NCBI GenBank assembly: GCA_036320915.1
Contig: JAXBDG010000003.1
Span: 2,418,001 to 2,482,000, forward strand
Source of the DNA: Linnemannia elongata
Lineage: Eukaryota > Mortierellomycota > Mortierellomycetes > Mortierellales > Mortierellaceae
Direction of reading: 5' to 3'
Length of the DNA: 64,000 bases
Position 1 is the first letter of the stretch. Each line of letters starts with the position of its first letter. Position numbers and translations under genes: made by a program. The notes under the pieces are model-generated. The model ran no database searches and had not been told where the DNA came from. It was given only the letters and a program-made list of their open reading frames with translations. Shown piece after piece: positions 12,624 through 25,038 of the stretch.

Positions 12624-14296
12624 CTATGATTGAGAACCCTCGTTGGCCTCCTTCATCCGCTTCAGAGCTTTGTTCGACTCAACAATGCACTGGTCGAACC
12701 CCGTCTTCAATCCATGCTGCTTCGATTGGTTGTAGTAATCCTTAGCCTTCATCACATCACCCTTCATCTATAACCACATAGGAATAGGGATATGTCAGTA
12801 TGTGGAAATAAAACAATCGTCGACTTTTGAAAGAAAAAAAACTTATACGGCATATTACCTCGTGAAGCATGCCAAGGTTATAAAGGATAACACCACAGCC
12901 CTCGTCGCACTCCTGTCCGCTCTGCGCACTTCCAATCTTCAATCCACGCTCAGCCCATCCGGTTGCATCCTCGATGTTTCCGAGTCCTGCAAACGCATCC
13001 GAGATATTACACCTAATATAAAACATTCATATGAGAACGCCTGTTCAGTACCCCTTGCACCTTCTGGCTCCATCCTTACTGTACAGGAAACGCAAATATA
13101 CAAAGAAGAACTTACATCAACACAGCGGCGTGGCAGGAGTTGGGCTCGATCAATGATAATGCGCGCATGTAGAGTGGGAGAGCATTTCTAATAGACACAA
13201 CCAAACAAGTGACAGGCATTAATAACGCAGATATGCGACGTGTTTTGCACGAGCAATTGAAAAGGAAGTGATGCAACACGTACGAGTAGACGCCCTTGCT
13301 GGTATAGAAACCTCCCAAGGCCTCAAGACTGGCTCCAAGGTCAGTCTTGGTCATCCATGTAGGTAACTTATCAAAGCTGAACTGCTTCCGCATCGATTCC
13401 CGATCTCTAGCATTCTGCAACCTCTCCTCGTCCGAGGTGTGAGTTGGTGACCGTGCCTGGATCTGATCGTGGCTTTTCATCAGCTGCTCGACCGACCATA
13501 GATAATACCGCTCAGCTTGCTGATCCTTCTTCAGGGCGTGGTACAGATCTCCGAGTTTTTGAGCGATTCCGACGGTCTTGAGACGCGTAGGTCCATCCAT
13601 AACACGAGGTTCGTGTGGGTGTACTGACGACGAGGGTGATGGAGTGTGTTCCTGGCTCAGATTCTGCTGCTCGCTGTTGTTATCAAATCTGTCGACGACA
13701 CCGCCTTCTTGCTGATCTTGCGCTTTTCTCACGGTGGCACTCTCGTTGCCAGTTCCCAAAGTCCGTCCGTGGACCAGAACCTCAAACGCCATAACCAACA
13801 CATCAATCGCCTCCTGCGTACGCCCCATATCCTGAAACATTGTGCCAAGCTGAATCATAATTCCTGTCACCTCAGGTCCGTCCACCTTTAAGTCTGGATG
13901 CTGCATAGCCGCATTGAGTGCCGAACGGTAGTATCCGATAGCCTTTTCGCGGTCATCGCCATAGTTTTGGTAGTAGAGCGCCTTGCGGAGGTCGTTCCTG
14001 ATGTCCTCGGGGAAGGCATTGACACCCGACGTGTAGAACTGCCAGAGCCCTGCGCCTGTCAATGTCAAGCCTCCGAGGATCAGAGCCACGGCGGCAAGAG
14101 GGAGGTTCCGGATACCTCCTCTTCCTTGAGCACTAGAATAGGCGCGAGTGCTGGTGACGACAGAGGCTGGTGCTCTGGTCTGCCATGCAGCGTGTCGGGT
14201 GCATGCAGCGGTGAGGGTTGTACGTCCAGAGAGTGATCGAGCTGAACGAGTCGCTGCCGAGAGTGTCGCGGATGCGATCCTTGCTGGTGAGAACAT
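12624..14296 (-). CDS. Mitochondrial inner-membrane TPR protein, Mgr3-like
   Basis: Four exons join to 460 aa: 14296-13284, 13187-13116, 13012-12859 and 12767-12624. The N-terminus (about 50 residues) is rich in Arg, Ser, Thr and Ala without acidic residues, as expected of a mitochondrial presequence. One hydrophobic helix (about 65-87) follows, then helical repeats of TPR character (for example EKAIGYYRSALNAA, TQEAIDVLVMAFEV and NALPLYMRALSLIEPNSC). This layout and length match yeast Mgr3, an inner-membrane TPR adaptor of the i-AAA protease that helps deliver misfolded substrates; the match is by architecture and memory only. A Ser/Pro/His-rich insertion of about 50 residues interrupts the repeats. 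The gene diverges from the first kelch gene across 437 bp. Confidence 0.75.
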
Positions 14297-14733
14297 GTCG
14301 TTTTCGTTGTGATCCTGGGAATAAAGGAAACAAGGAGGAAGGGTTGAATGTCAAATGGGTACTTTCCGTTCGATCAAAACACGTGACCATTGACAACTCT
14401 TTTTTCGCGTTGAGGTGATCCAACTCTCTCAGTCGTTGGATGTGATCAGTTCAGGACCTCCAACAGACTCGTCTCAGGAACAAAAAAGAGGGGCGCGCTG
14501 CGTCCTCTAAGAACCGATACTGATCGATCACAGGAGACGGCACCCTTCTCTCGCGAAAGATCAGCCACCAATCGTCTATGCCGAAGGATAACCAGAAACG
14601 TTCTCAAGGGTTACACATCCTAAGCCCAATCTCTACCACACTTCAACGCAGCAATTTTTTTTCTTATGTTCTTTTGTTCCACTCTCTCCATTCCTCCTCA
14701 TCCACCATCCCCCGGCCATGCAAAGCTAGCGCC
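14297..14733. other. Divergent promoter region between the TPR gene and kelch gene 1
   Basis: 437 bp shared upstream region of two divergently transcribed genes. No TATA box or repeat is obvious. A frame open from 14578 continues into kelch gene 1 but lacks a signal peptide at that position, so the later ATG at 14734 is preferred. Confidence 0.6.
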
Positions 14734-16759
14734 ATGCCACCAACAATAACTACCATCACCACGGCCATCCCTCTCACTCCCCTACCCCTCCTTACCTTAT
14801 TACTCCTCCCAACCCTTACCTTCGCATGGTCTCCAAACGCTTACTGCTGTGCTGCTTATGCCACCTATGACGAAAAAATCTTTTACGTCGAAGGAGGAGG
14901 AGGCGCCTCTCTCGCAAAAGCCCCTCCTCAGTTCTTCTCGTTGGATCTCACTATCTCTGGTTGGAAGACATCCGATCCCCCCTACGTACCCCTTCCGGAT
15001 GGCAGCGGTCTTGCCGTCGCCCCTTCAGCAGTCTATCACTCCATGACTGTCTCTCCAGACGGACGGCGACTGACTCTATGGTCTCAGCAGAACCGGACCA
15101 TCTTTACCTATGACGTCCCGTCAGCGTCCTGGCTCACAGTGCTACCACTCCCAGAAGTCACCTCCATGTACCGCAAGGAAGTCTTGCAATCTGCTACAGA
15201 TCCGTCCACAGGTTTAATCTACTTTCCAAGCGGGTCTGCCAATGGAACCAGCATGTTTGTATACAACCCTGTAACCAACTATCCTACATATCTGAGTATG
15301 CCATCGCAGTCTGTCATCAATGGCACTATCAGCGGATATTCGTTCCAGTGGTGCGCTCATAGGAAAAGTATGCTTCTCTACGGTGGCGGCGACGCGGACC
15401 CCGACCGTGATAATATACCAGCCAACTACAGCAACCCTTATCTGATCGAGTACTCGCCCCTTACCAAGGATTGGACCCGTCTGGTAAGCTCACTCTTTTA
15501 AAATCGCCTTGTTGTCAATAGTCAAACATCTCGCTCCAAGCAAAAACTGACAAGTGTTGTCTATTTTTTTCTTGTATGCTTTAGACAACGTCAGGACCAT
15601 CGCCCGGACCTGTCATTTTCCACTGCATGGCATCAGGTACGCAAGAGTTCTCATGCATTTTCCTAGGTATCTTTTATTCTGCTGCGTGTAAACAATTTTT
15701 CTTAGCGCCTGTACCGGATACAAACTCGCAAACTTTGTCTATGATAGCATACAGTGGAAAGAAGATGGTCGTATTTGGTGGCCAGTTATACCTGAAGGAG
15801 CCTCGAGGCTCCATCTTTATCTTGGATGTCCCGACTCTGACCTGGATGCAAGGTCCCGATATCGATTACCCTCTGGGCCGTTCAAGTGCTGCCTGCACTG
15901 TAGCTGGTGATAATTTTGTTGTCTGGGGTGGTAAGGACTCCTTTTCTTTGGGTTAAATTCTATGAAGAGGAGTGAGAGAATATGTTTTTCGAATAGGGCA
16001 AAACATGGTAACCCACACTCTGCACGCATAGGTAAAAATAAGACGGCTATGCTGGACTCGACGGTTATTTTCAACATCAAGGATAACGTCTGGACAGACA
16101 CATTCGTCCTTCCTGGCAACAACACAGGTGCGATCATCGGAGGAGTTGCTGCTGCTCTTGTGGTACTAGGCTTTGTAGGTGCAGTTATCTACCGACGACG
16201 AAACAGGAAAGAACGGGTAAAGGGGTACCACACCAACAAGGCTGACAAGTATGCAATTATGTATTCCCAGCCCCACTCGGAACCAGACGAGCACAACCCT
16301 CAGGCCATTACAATGGAATCACTCAAGTTCTCGCATGAACCCCGACATCCAGAGTATATCACCCCACAGGTTCCAAACGACTTATTCTACCTACAGGACA
16401 ATGCAGGACGAGGCAACAACAACCCTCAGTTTGACCCTCAATTGCGTTACCAGGCGATACCTACTTCAGAGCAACCGAAGGATCCTCAGTTTCGAATGGG
16501 TGCGCCTCAGGAGGATGTCTATGTTCAGCATGGTCGACCACAGGACCATCGTGTTAACCCAAGGATGGTGATTGTTAGCCCACAAACACTGGCACAGATG
16601 ACGCAGTTGCAACAACAACAGGCACTGCTGCAACATCAGCAACAGCAACAGATGTCTCTTGCAGCACAACAACAGCGATACTTGGACGAGCTCGAGCGGT
16701 TAAGGATAGAGTATCGACGATTAGAGAATCCCAATGACGCGAACAATAGACACATTTAA
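14734..16759 (+). CDS. Membrane-anchored kelch-repeat protein 1
   Basis: Four exons join to 584 aa: 14734-15483, 15585-15636, 15706-15930 and 16032-16759. The start at 14734 opens directly into a signal peptide (about 30 residues). The ectodomain has kelch-type blade motifs (KMVVFGG, NFVVWGG) and a conserved CC pair soon after the signal peptide. One TM helix (about 375-397, GAIIGGVAAALVVLGFVGAV) is followed by YRRRNRK, so the tail faces the cytosol. The tail carries repeated [DNH]P[QE][FYL] tetrapeptides (HPEY, NPQF, DPQL, DPQF), a Gln-rich run and a terminal coiled-coil segment (LDELERLRIEYRRLE). The layout is receptor-like. The ligand and partners are unknown; galactose-oxidase/kelch propellers are known mainly as binding folds. 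The intron before the WGG-joined exon is shared with the other three kelch genes. Confidence 0.85.
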
Positions 16760-17254
16760 AGATATCCTTGTTGCTGAGAACCCAAGGCAAAAAAGGGCGG
16801 CGTGTTCTTTTTAGTGTTGTTTACATATGAGAGCACTACTTGAAGAACTAAAGAGTCGACCAAGACTGGTGTCCAGGTCGTGCAATTGTTCCAAAAGGCA
16901 AAACAACCGTGTGGCGGTGTGACTAAGTGAGGCAGGGATCTTTTGAGTTCTATGCACTTGCCTATTGGCCTGTCTGCCCGTCTGTTTGTCTGCTTGTTCT
17001 TTGTTTGTGTCTGCAATATTTTTTATTTTTTCGACCCTTTCCTCTCTCTCTCTCTCTCTCTTTCTCCCTCTATGCACCCTTCGCCCCCTCCTTTCTCGCC
17101 TCTTTCTTTCTTCTCACTCACTCTTGCTTTCTTCTTCTTATTCACCCCCAAGTCAACACTACCACTGCCTCATCTTCTTTCACCGTTACTCCACTCTCTC
17201 ACCTTCCCTTTTTTCTCATCACCTCTCTTCGCACAAGATCCCTCGCATGCAGTC
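16760..17254. other. Intergenic region between kelch genes 1 and 2
   Basis: About 500 bp of mostly pyrimidine-rich promoter sequence with a CT microsatellite near 17043-17064. A frame open from 16943 runs into kelch gene 2, but its upstream part is low-complexity Leu/Ser/Phe and is read as leader, not protein. Confidence 0.6.
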
Positions 17255-19156
17255 ATGACACCATCCACTTCCTCCCCTCGCCGTCGTACCAAGATGTCAA
17301 CCTTCCACACCACCCTCCTAATATCCCTCGCTACAGCATCACTCTTCACGCCACACCTAACACCCTTCGTCTCCGCCCAGATCCCCGACCCCGTCTGCTG
17401 TATGGGCTACGCAACAACCCACGACCAAAAGACATTTTTCGTTCAAGGTGGGGCTAGCGCTCACGTCCATGGAAATAACCAATTCTTTTCTCTCGACCTC
17501 TCGCGACCTTCTTGGAACGCTACCGCACCGCCCTGGAAACCGCTTTCGGTTGGTGCAGGGAGTACAGCGTCTGCGCCTGTTGATTCTGGATTGGCGATGG
17601 CTGTTTCGAAAGACGATACGAAGCTCATGGAGCGGGGACCGCGGATTGGGATATCCACGTATGATGTTGGCACGGGTGCTTGGACAGGCAGGGGAGTTGT
17701 GATAGGGCTCAGGACGGGGTTCTTTGGGTACCAGGCTGCGACAGACCCTAACACGGGGTTGGTGTATATCCCGAGCGCGATGAACAACTCGACGAGGATG
17801 ATGGTGTACAACTTTGTGACAGGGGCTACGACTTTGGCGCCTATGCCCTCAGTCAAGTTGTTGAGATTGCCAGTGGGAAATTATGGGTGGGCGTGGAATG
17901 AAGTCAGACAGAGTATGTTGCTCTATGGAGGTGCCAACTTTGGGGATATCCAGAAGCCCTTTGCCAACCCCAACCTTCTTGAGTTCTTGCCAACCACATC
18001 CACATGGCGGAGAGTAGTACGTCCCCTGTGTAAATATTTTGTGCGACTGTTACAACTGTCCTATGCATCCCACTAATGCATGTTTTACTTTCAAATAGAC
18101 GACAAAGGGTCAGCGACCACCAGCATTGACGGAGCACTGTATGGTTGCGGCTCAAGGAGGTAGCAAGATGGTGGTGTACGGTGGATCACTCGTCGATGCT
18201 AATAGTACCCTCCAAGGAGATGTTTATATTCTCGATGTGGCCTCGCTCACCTGGACTAAGGCTCCTCCCCCACCAAGCAATTCTCAGTTCCGTCGAAACA
18301 TGGCCTGCACAGCCGCCGGAAACAACTTTGTCGTCTGGGGAGGTATATCTTCTCTCTCTCTCTCTCTCTCCCCCTTTTTTTTGTTCGTATGACATCTTGT
18401 GCTATTATTATTTACCGACACGAATTCTTCTTTTCTTGGGCATGAATAGGACAATCGTTTAATTACACATTCTTGGGCACTGCAGTGTTTGACCTCAGGA
18501 GTAACCAGTGGACGAATCAGTTCTTGTTGGATACACCAACACCTACACCCATATCCACCGCTCCAGTAGAAAGCCCTACATCCACCAACGACAATACCAA
18601 CAGCGAAAACAGTAACAGCAACGCTCGTAGAAGGACAGTGTCCATCATTGCCGGCGTAGCATCATCTCTTGGTCTTTTGATCCTCGGTGCATGTCTATTC
18701 ATCTGTCTCCGCAGACGCAGACACAACAACGGAGGCATGGGTTTCAGTCGGATCCAGAACGTTAACATCAACAACAAACCCAAACGCGCATCCAAGCGCT
18801 GGAGCAGTCGCGGAGGAGGACCTGCTGCTGCAAACCCACTCAGAGATCCACAAGAAGCCATGAGTCTCCAACACCAGCTTTTCGAACAGGAACGGAGGTC
18901 TCAAGAAAAAAGCATTTCGAGATCCAACAGTGAGAAATCGGATACTCTTCAATTGCTGTCGCCCACCTCGACGGACCGTTCAGATACCCTTGTTGGGCTG
19001 GGTAGTGGAGGGTTAAGGGAAACGCAGGAGGAGTGGTTGAGGAGACAGAGGGCGGGGGTGGATCAGGAACGGCAGGCGTTGGCAGAGATTCAGTTGCAGC
19101 AGTTGGAGTATCAGAGGCAATTGGATGCCCTGAGGGCTGAGGCTTATACCCGGTAG
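17255..19156 (+). CDS. Membrane-anchored kelch-repeat protein 2
   Basis: Three exons join to 570 aa: 17255-18016, 18099-18342 and 18450-19156. Two in-frame ATGs (17255 and 17294) both lead into a signal peptide; the upstream one adds a short basic stretch. The ectodomain keeps the CC pair (PVCCMGYAT) and the kelch motifs KMVVYGG and NFVVWGG. A long Thr/Ser/Pro/Asn-rich stalk, likely glycosylated, precedes one TM helix (about 400-422) flanked by a Cys and an RRRR stop-transfer cluster. The tail is basic then acidic and ends in a Gln/Leu/Glu coiled-coil segment (AEIQLQQLEYQRQLDALRAE). It lacks the repeated DPQF-type motifs of kelch 1, having only one DPQ. The exon joining the WGG motif is in the same phase as in its paralogues. 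Confidence 0.85.
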
Positions 19157-19390
19157 TTTTCTATTGATGCTAGTGTATGTGGTACGCGAAAGAGTTGGTG
19201 TTCATTCCTTAATTTAAATTGTAACAAAAACCACAGAGTCCTTTGTCAATCCATCGTACTTGTAAATCCTTTTGTTGATGTTAAGCCATGGACCATCGTT
19301 AAAGGAATCGAAAAAGTAACCGTAAAATTAAGCATCATTATTTAATTGAAAGAAAAGGCTAAAAAAAAAATAAAAAAAAATACATAAATC

Positions 19391-21392
19391 TCACACCACC
19401 TCAACCTGACGCCGTTCCTCAAAAAGCTTTCTCGCTCTTTCAGCACTTTCCGAAATATCCGGAACCACCGCCCCCTTCCTTTTACTTTCAGCCTTCTTCA
19501 AAAATCCAACAGAAGGAGCATACCGTGCCGCAGCGCCTAACTGTAACCTCCACAACCAATCTGGCAAATGTCCAAAAATAAACCTCACCACCGCACCCGA
19601 GAATCCCTTGGTCATGATCTTGCTACTGATTTGACTGGTCTTGTAGGATGCTTGGACGGGAGCCATGCGCTCGTCTTGATAGGTTTTGAACATGTTTGTG
19701 ATAGAGGAGGTGGAATTGGATGAGAGGGTGAAGATGAGGTTGGCGAGGACGACCGCGTCTTGCATTGCGTTCACTGCGCCTGCGAATGATGAAGAGAACG
19801 TGAAGATATGTAAGTTTTTTTTTCCTCGGTTGATTTGCTTCATTAGAGAATGAGTAATGCTTGCGTGTTGACCAATTGAACTCACCTTGCCCAGCAGCAG
19901 GATGTAACTTGTGGCAAGCTACATAACGAATTAGAAGCGTAATGGTGTAAGTTAATATCGAATTTCAATCCACAAACAGCGTAAAGTTGAAGGGAATCGG
20001 AAAAAAAAAATGTGTTTACCATCGCCGAGGAGGACAGTGCGCCCAGCCGACCAAGTTGTGAAAATCTTTTCCTCCAGCGTGACCTTAGAAATCAATTCCT
20101 TGTCCGTCCTGTCAAAAAGGTCTCCAATCGTCAGCGTCTTGTTGCTGGTGTTCCCACCATCTTCGCAGACCGCTCGAACAATAGGGAGATTAATGTTACG
20201 GGTCTCGTCGCATATGGCTGTCGCGGTGTGAGGGTTGGTCCATTCAGTGCTTTCGTTGGTCTTGAACTGTTGTTCCATGGCTGCTTTGGACGTGGGTTTT
20301 TCGAGGTGTTGCAGGACCATCCATGCAAAAGTATTTTGTTTTGTCGTGAACACCGCAACCTATTCCCGAGCAGCAAGACAAAAAGAAAGTGTGTCAGACA
20401 TGAGGTAATTTTCTCATCTCTCTTTTCTCTCTCACACCTCATAGAAAAAAAAAACAAGGAAAAAGAAAGAACAACATACAGAGTAAGGATGATCGCGTGC
20501 AAGGGTCAAAAAATACTGACTACTCTCCTCCTTCAAGACCGGAAACACTTCTGGATCCAACGACCGTGTCTGTCCAACAAGACAAGTACAACTAAAAGGC
20601 AAATCCTCCTGATCCGTTTTTGGCAATCGACCTTGTTGCTTCAACGTCTCATACATTCCCTGTCGAACAGTACTGTAAGCACCATCTGCGCCAACAAGGA
20701 TATCACCCTCAAACATCCGGTTGTCGGTGGTCTGGACCATCACCTTGCTTTCCTTTTCCAAAATGTTGATGACTCGTCTTCCAAAGAGGATCTTGGAGGT
20801 GGGGATCTGCTTTAGAAGGAGGTCGTAGAACTTGGGTCTTGAGACTATGTAGCCTGGGTATCCCGTACTAGTAGACATATGTGAATGGCAACGACGATGG
20901 GGGTTAATTTTTTTTTTTTGGAGGGGGGGGGGGGGTGAGATTTGGAGTAGAAAATTGAAAATGTATCTTACATGGCCTCCATAATGGAGTAGTCAAGAGT
21001 GGAGAAGGGTCCTTCTGATTCATGGTTGGTAGAGAACGTCGACAGGTCCTTCGAGATTGCAACAAACTCGTCCAAGATTTCGAGTTGAGCAAACAAGGTC
21101 AACAAAGGTGCCATAATGAACATCGCCGACCCTATTGTAAACACACACAAAAAAAAAAAAAAAAAAGGGGGGAGACGGTCGCAGGAGAGAGTAAGTTACC
21201 TACGAGTAGAGCGCGTTGTATTACTCCTTAATGGCACAGGGTAGATTATCACTCACCCAGCGGCTTCACCACAGTGGCACGCTCAAAGATGGTGTAGGGG
21301 ATGTTGGCTTTCTCGAGGAGAGCTCCAAGCATGAGTCCCCCAAGTCCTGCTCCCACAATGAGTACGTTGGGTTTCTCAGTGGTTGTTGTCAT
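19391..21392 (-). CDS. FAD-dependent monooxygenase 1 (class A, salicylate hydroxylase type)
   Basis: Six exons join to 481 aa: 21392-21257, 21131-20972, 20867-20480, 20359-20020, 19918-19886 and 19779-19391. The N-terminal dinucleotide-binding motif (VLIVGAGLGGLMLG), the DG motif (GDILVGADGAYSTVRQ, about 152-168) and the GD motif region (VLLGD then ACHKLHPAAGQGA, about 337-352) mark a PF01494-type flavoprotein monooxygenase. Such enzymes use NAD(P)H and O2 to hydroxylate aromatic or terpenoid substrates; the substrate here is unknown. The GD-motif continuation reads HPAAGQG where NPAGGQG is usual. The C-terminus has an amphipathic, Trp-rich stretch (GHLPDWLWRLQLG) that could touch membranes. 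In this copy ACHK and the following PAAGQG lie on one 33-nt exon, unlike FMO3-5. Confidence 0.88.
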
Positions 21393-22168
21393 GGTTTCTT
21401 TGAGGTTATTGGCTTTGTTTTGTGTGAGTAGAGTGAAATAAGTGAGGAATGAAGAAAAGAGGGAGTGAGCAAGGAATCCAAGAAAAAACGAACGAAGAAA
21501 GAAAGAAAGAAAGAAAGAAGGAAAGAAGGAAAGGAACCAGGGCGTCCAAAAAAAAGAGAGCGGAAGTTGTATCCGTTTTCATCTGTTTATCGTTAGTGCG
21601 ATCTATTAGTGCGATCCACAAACGACGCAAGGAGAAGATTACAAAGGCACCTTGTCCCCGTGTATTGAGCACTTTTTTTTTGTTATTATGCAATGCAATG
21701 CATGATATTCAAATCCAGCAACAGGGATGTTCGGTTCACAGGCACCATAACCTTATTTTCTTCTTTCTTTTCCCATCATTCTTGTCTCACACATGAAAAC
21801 GAGGGTAAGAGAACGAATAGAAAGGAATGGAGAAGGAGTGATGGAGGAGAGCGAGCCGACAAGAACGTGGTACTTGTACGGTACGGTACTTGAGGGCGTG
21901 TAGAGGCAATAAAACGAGAGAAAGTGAAAGTCGTCAATGAGTGGAGTTTGAGGGATTACCGTTAGGATCTATTTTTGCGACATGCACGCATAGATGGTAT
22001 GGTTTTTTATATTGCCAGGATCCACTTTTTTCAACAACGAGAAAATCAACATGCACGCATAGCATCAATATAGTTCGGAAGACGTAGTTATGAATGAGGT
22101 GAACTTGCATCTTTATTCCAGCATGATACTCATTTCAAGGTGATGCAGCAAAATCCTCATGGTACCCC
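21393..22168. other. Intergenic region between FMO1 and FMO2
   Basis: Promoter of FMO1 and 3' flank of FMO2. Contains GAAA/GAAG repeats (about 21480-21535) and a 13-base direct repeat (CATGCACGCATAG) at about 21980 and 22050. No gene seen. Confidence 0.55.
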
Positions 22169-24072
22169 TCATGGTTGCTGCAGTCTCTCAAACACAACTC
22201 TGGCCTTCTCAGTACTCGGCGAGACGGCAGAAGGGACTGACCCAGTCGCTGGAATAGCCTGGATGTACCCAATTTGAGGACGGAAGCGGACTGTCTTGCC
22301 AAGTAATATCTTCCACAACCAGAACGGCGTATGGGTGACAAAAAACAATGCAATCGCTCCTCCAATGCCTCGGTCCATTATCTTACTGAAAAGCTGACTG
22401 TTTTCGAATGACTCGTTGGCGGCTGGATGTCTCTCGGCGTGGTACTCTAGGAAGATTTGTGTGATGTCCTGGGAGGTTGTTGTAGGCATGGCGTATATCA
22501 GGTTGGCTAACGCTACGGCGTCATGGAATGCATTGGCCGCTCCTATCAATCAAAAGCAAGGCAAGGATAAGGTGAATAAAATCTTGTACGTAGTCCTGCA
22601 CATCCTTATTACAGTGAAAATGGAACAGAGTTATTACTCACCTTGTCCTCCAGCAGGGTTCAATTTGTGGCATGCTGAGGAGAGGATATGAAAAAGTGAG
22701 AGTTGGTTTGTCAAGGGCTCGAAGAAATGCCATGCCGCCATTGCTCTATAATCCAATACTACACTTACAGTCGCCCAGCAAGACAATGCGACCAGAGTAC
22801 CAAGTGTCAAACACCTTCTCCTCTAACATGACCTTGGAGATCATGTCCTTGGTTGTCAACTTGTAAACATCGCCGAGGGTCATCTTCCCGTTTCCAATAG
22901 GGACCGGAAACTTGGATGTCTCCTCGCACATTGCTTGAGCTGCAAAAGGTCCCCACTCTTCCCTCTCGCTTGTATCCTGTCCCCTCTCTATAGCTGCCTT
23001 TCTCGACTTTGTCCCAAGGTAGTTTACTACCATGAACGCCAGTTTGTTGTCTGTGGTCGTGAACGTCGCCCACTAGTTCATAATACAAATAGAAAAGTAC
23101 ATGAACGTTGTCAGAACTATCTCACCAGTCAAGCAAACAAAAAGTCTGCTCAATTGAATAAACTTACAGAGTAGGGCTTGTCATCACTCATGACTGACAG
23201 GAACTGACACACAGGTTCCCTGAGCAGAGGAAACTCTTCAGGATCGAGCACCCTAGTCTGACCCACAAGACACGTACAGCTGAAGGGGAGATCCTCCTGG
23301 TCCGACTTTGGTAGTTTGCCCTCGGTCTTCAATGCTTCGTACATATATTGACGGACGGTGCTGTGAGCACCATCCGCTCCAACTAAAATATCCCCTTCGT
23401 AAGCCGTATTGTCGCCTGTCCTAACTAAAACCATTTCGTCTGTTTCTGATATACTGAGCACTTTCTTGTCAAAGAGTATCTTGCATGGAGGAACTAGCTT
23501 GAGGATGAGTTCGTATAACACTGGACGTGCCACGACATAGAACCCATATCCGGTCCTAGTGTTCGATAAAGAAATGGTATGTGTGAACAAGAGGGGCAAC
23601 CTTGACTTATCTCTGCAGCGCAGTAAGCACTTTCATGATGACTTACTGTTCTTCCACAGGGGTGTAGTCGGTAGGCTTGAGTGGTTGCAAGGATTCGTTG
23701 TGCATCCTGATATGTGTCATGTACTTGCCAACAGCGAGTAGGTCATCATAGATCCCAAGCTGCTGGAAGATGGCCAAAAGTACGGGCCCTACAGTCATAG
23801 CAGATCCTATGTATTGAAATTTTAGGAAGGTGTTGTAAGTAGTCTAGCGGCCCACAGGAGAGGAGAGAACAGTAGAAGGATGTTCTCGTGTTGTCTGTTG
23901 CCTGTATGTCTTATATCACGGTTACTGTCAACCTACCCAAGGGTTTGATAGTGGCTGCTCGCTCGAGGATTGTGTATGGGACACCCTGTCTTTCAAGAAG
24001 AGCTCCGAGCATAAGGCCTCCCAGACCGGCGCCAACAATCAGCACGGTAGGTTTTTTGCGAGTATCTGACAT
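22169..24072 (-). CDS. FAD-dependent monooxygenase 2 (class A)
   Basis: Six exons join to 464 aa: 24072-23937, 23806-23647, 23555-23168, 23072-22769, 22674-22642 and 22542-22169. Exons 1, 2, 3 and 5 have exactly the same lengths as in FMO1 (136, 160, 388 and 33 nt), showing direct paralogy. Motifs are complete: VLIVGAGLGGLMLG near the start, GDILVGADGAHSTVRQ in exon 3, and VLLGD-SCHKLNPAGGQGA across exons 4-6. A C-terminal stretch rich in Phe and Trp (VTHTPFWLWKILLG) parallels that of FMO1. The enzyme should hydroxylate a small organic substrate using FAD and NAD(P)H. Together with FMO1 it forms a tandem pair transcribed on the same strand and enclosed by kelch genes. Confidence 0.88.
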
Positions 24073-25038
24073 CGTTGCCGTGAATAGTGAGGTAGTCTTT
24101 GTCGAGTTTTGAATCACTGGAGGCAAGGAATGTTGAATGAGAGATCCAGGGAACACAGTGATAAAGGTTGATTGAGATGAACCAAGAAAAGAAAAAAAAA
24201 GAGATCCAGAGGAATGAGATGAGGAAGAAGACAAGGAAGGAAAGAGTTGCCCTCGGTCTGTCCCTATTACCTCTTTGGAACCCCTCAATCCCAACTCGAG
24301 TTGTTGTCCTGTTGTGCAACCTGCACCGCCGTGAACTAAACTGAGTGTGGGAATCGGGCATGGGAGTATTTTTCACATTTGTATGAGAAAGTGGCCACAA
24401 GAAGAGGGAACAGTGAGAGTAAGGCCGTTTTATCGCTAGGAGTAAGAAGACAGAGAGGTAGATGTGAGACAGCAACCTTGTCAGTCTTGGTCCTCGTTAA
24501 TAGCAGTGTCTTACCCTTCCAGGAACCAGGAACCAATTCTAGCAAATTAGCATTTTATCGATCAACGCGCCTTAATCGCGAAATAGCAACAAGACTCCCA
24601 GGAGTATTAACTTCGTTCCATGATTGTCGGGATAGATGCAGAGTAGCAAGGGAGGAGAGACAAGGGGCGATATAGTGATCGGCTAAGGGACAATCTTGAT
24701 AACAACGTGTTCGTTCACCGACAACCAGGAGAAAGGGAGAAAGGGGAAAGAGAAGCAAAGCGGAGCGATGATCTTTACAGACCGAGGTCAAAGAAAGTAA
24801 ACAAACACCTCAACACAGGGACAATGACAAGGGACGAGGCGTTTTTTTACCGACCCTTTGTATATTTTTCCTTTTATAACTTTCCTTCTCCTTCTTAACT
24901 TTGTTCAACAACACACACACTCCCTTCCCTTTCACAACCTGCTCACAGTTGTTCACTTCTTAACCTTTTTCTTCTCTGCATTAACCATTCATCACCTTCC
25001 TTCTAACAGATTCCAGAATCGGCATCGCGCACTCCTCA
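24073..25038. other. Divergent intergenic region between FMO2 and kelch gene 3
   Basis: About 1 kb shared upstream region of a minus-strand and a plus-strand gene. A TATA-like AT-rich patch lies at about 24857-24884, roughly 160 bp before the kelch 3 start. No other gene or repeat is visible. Confidence 0.55.
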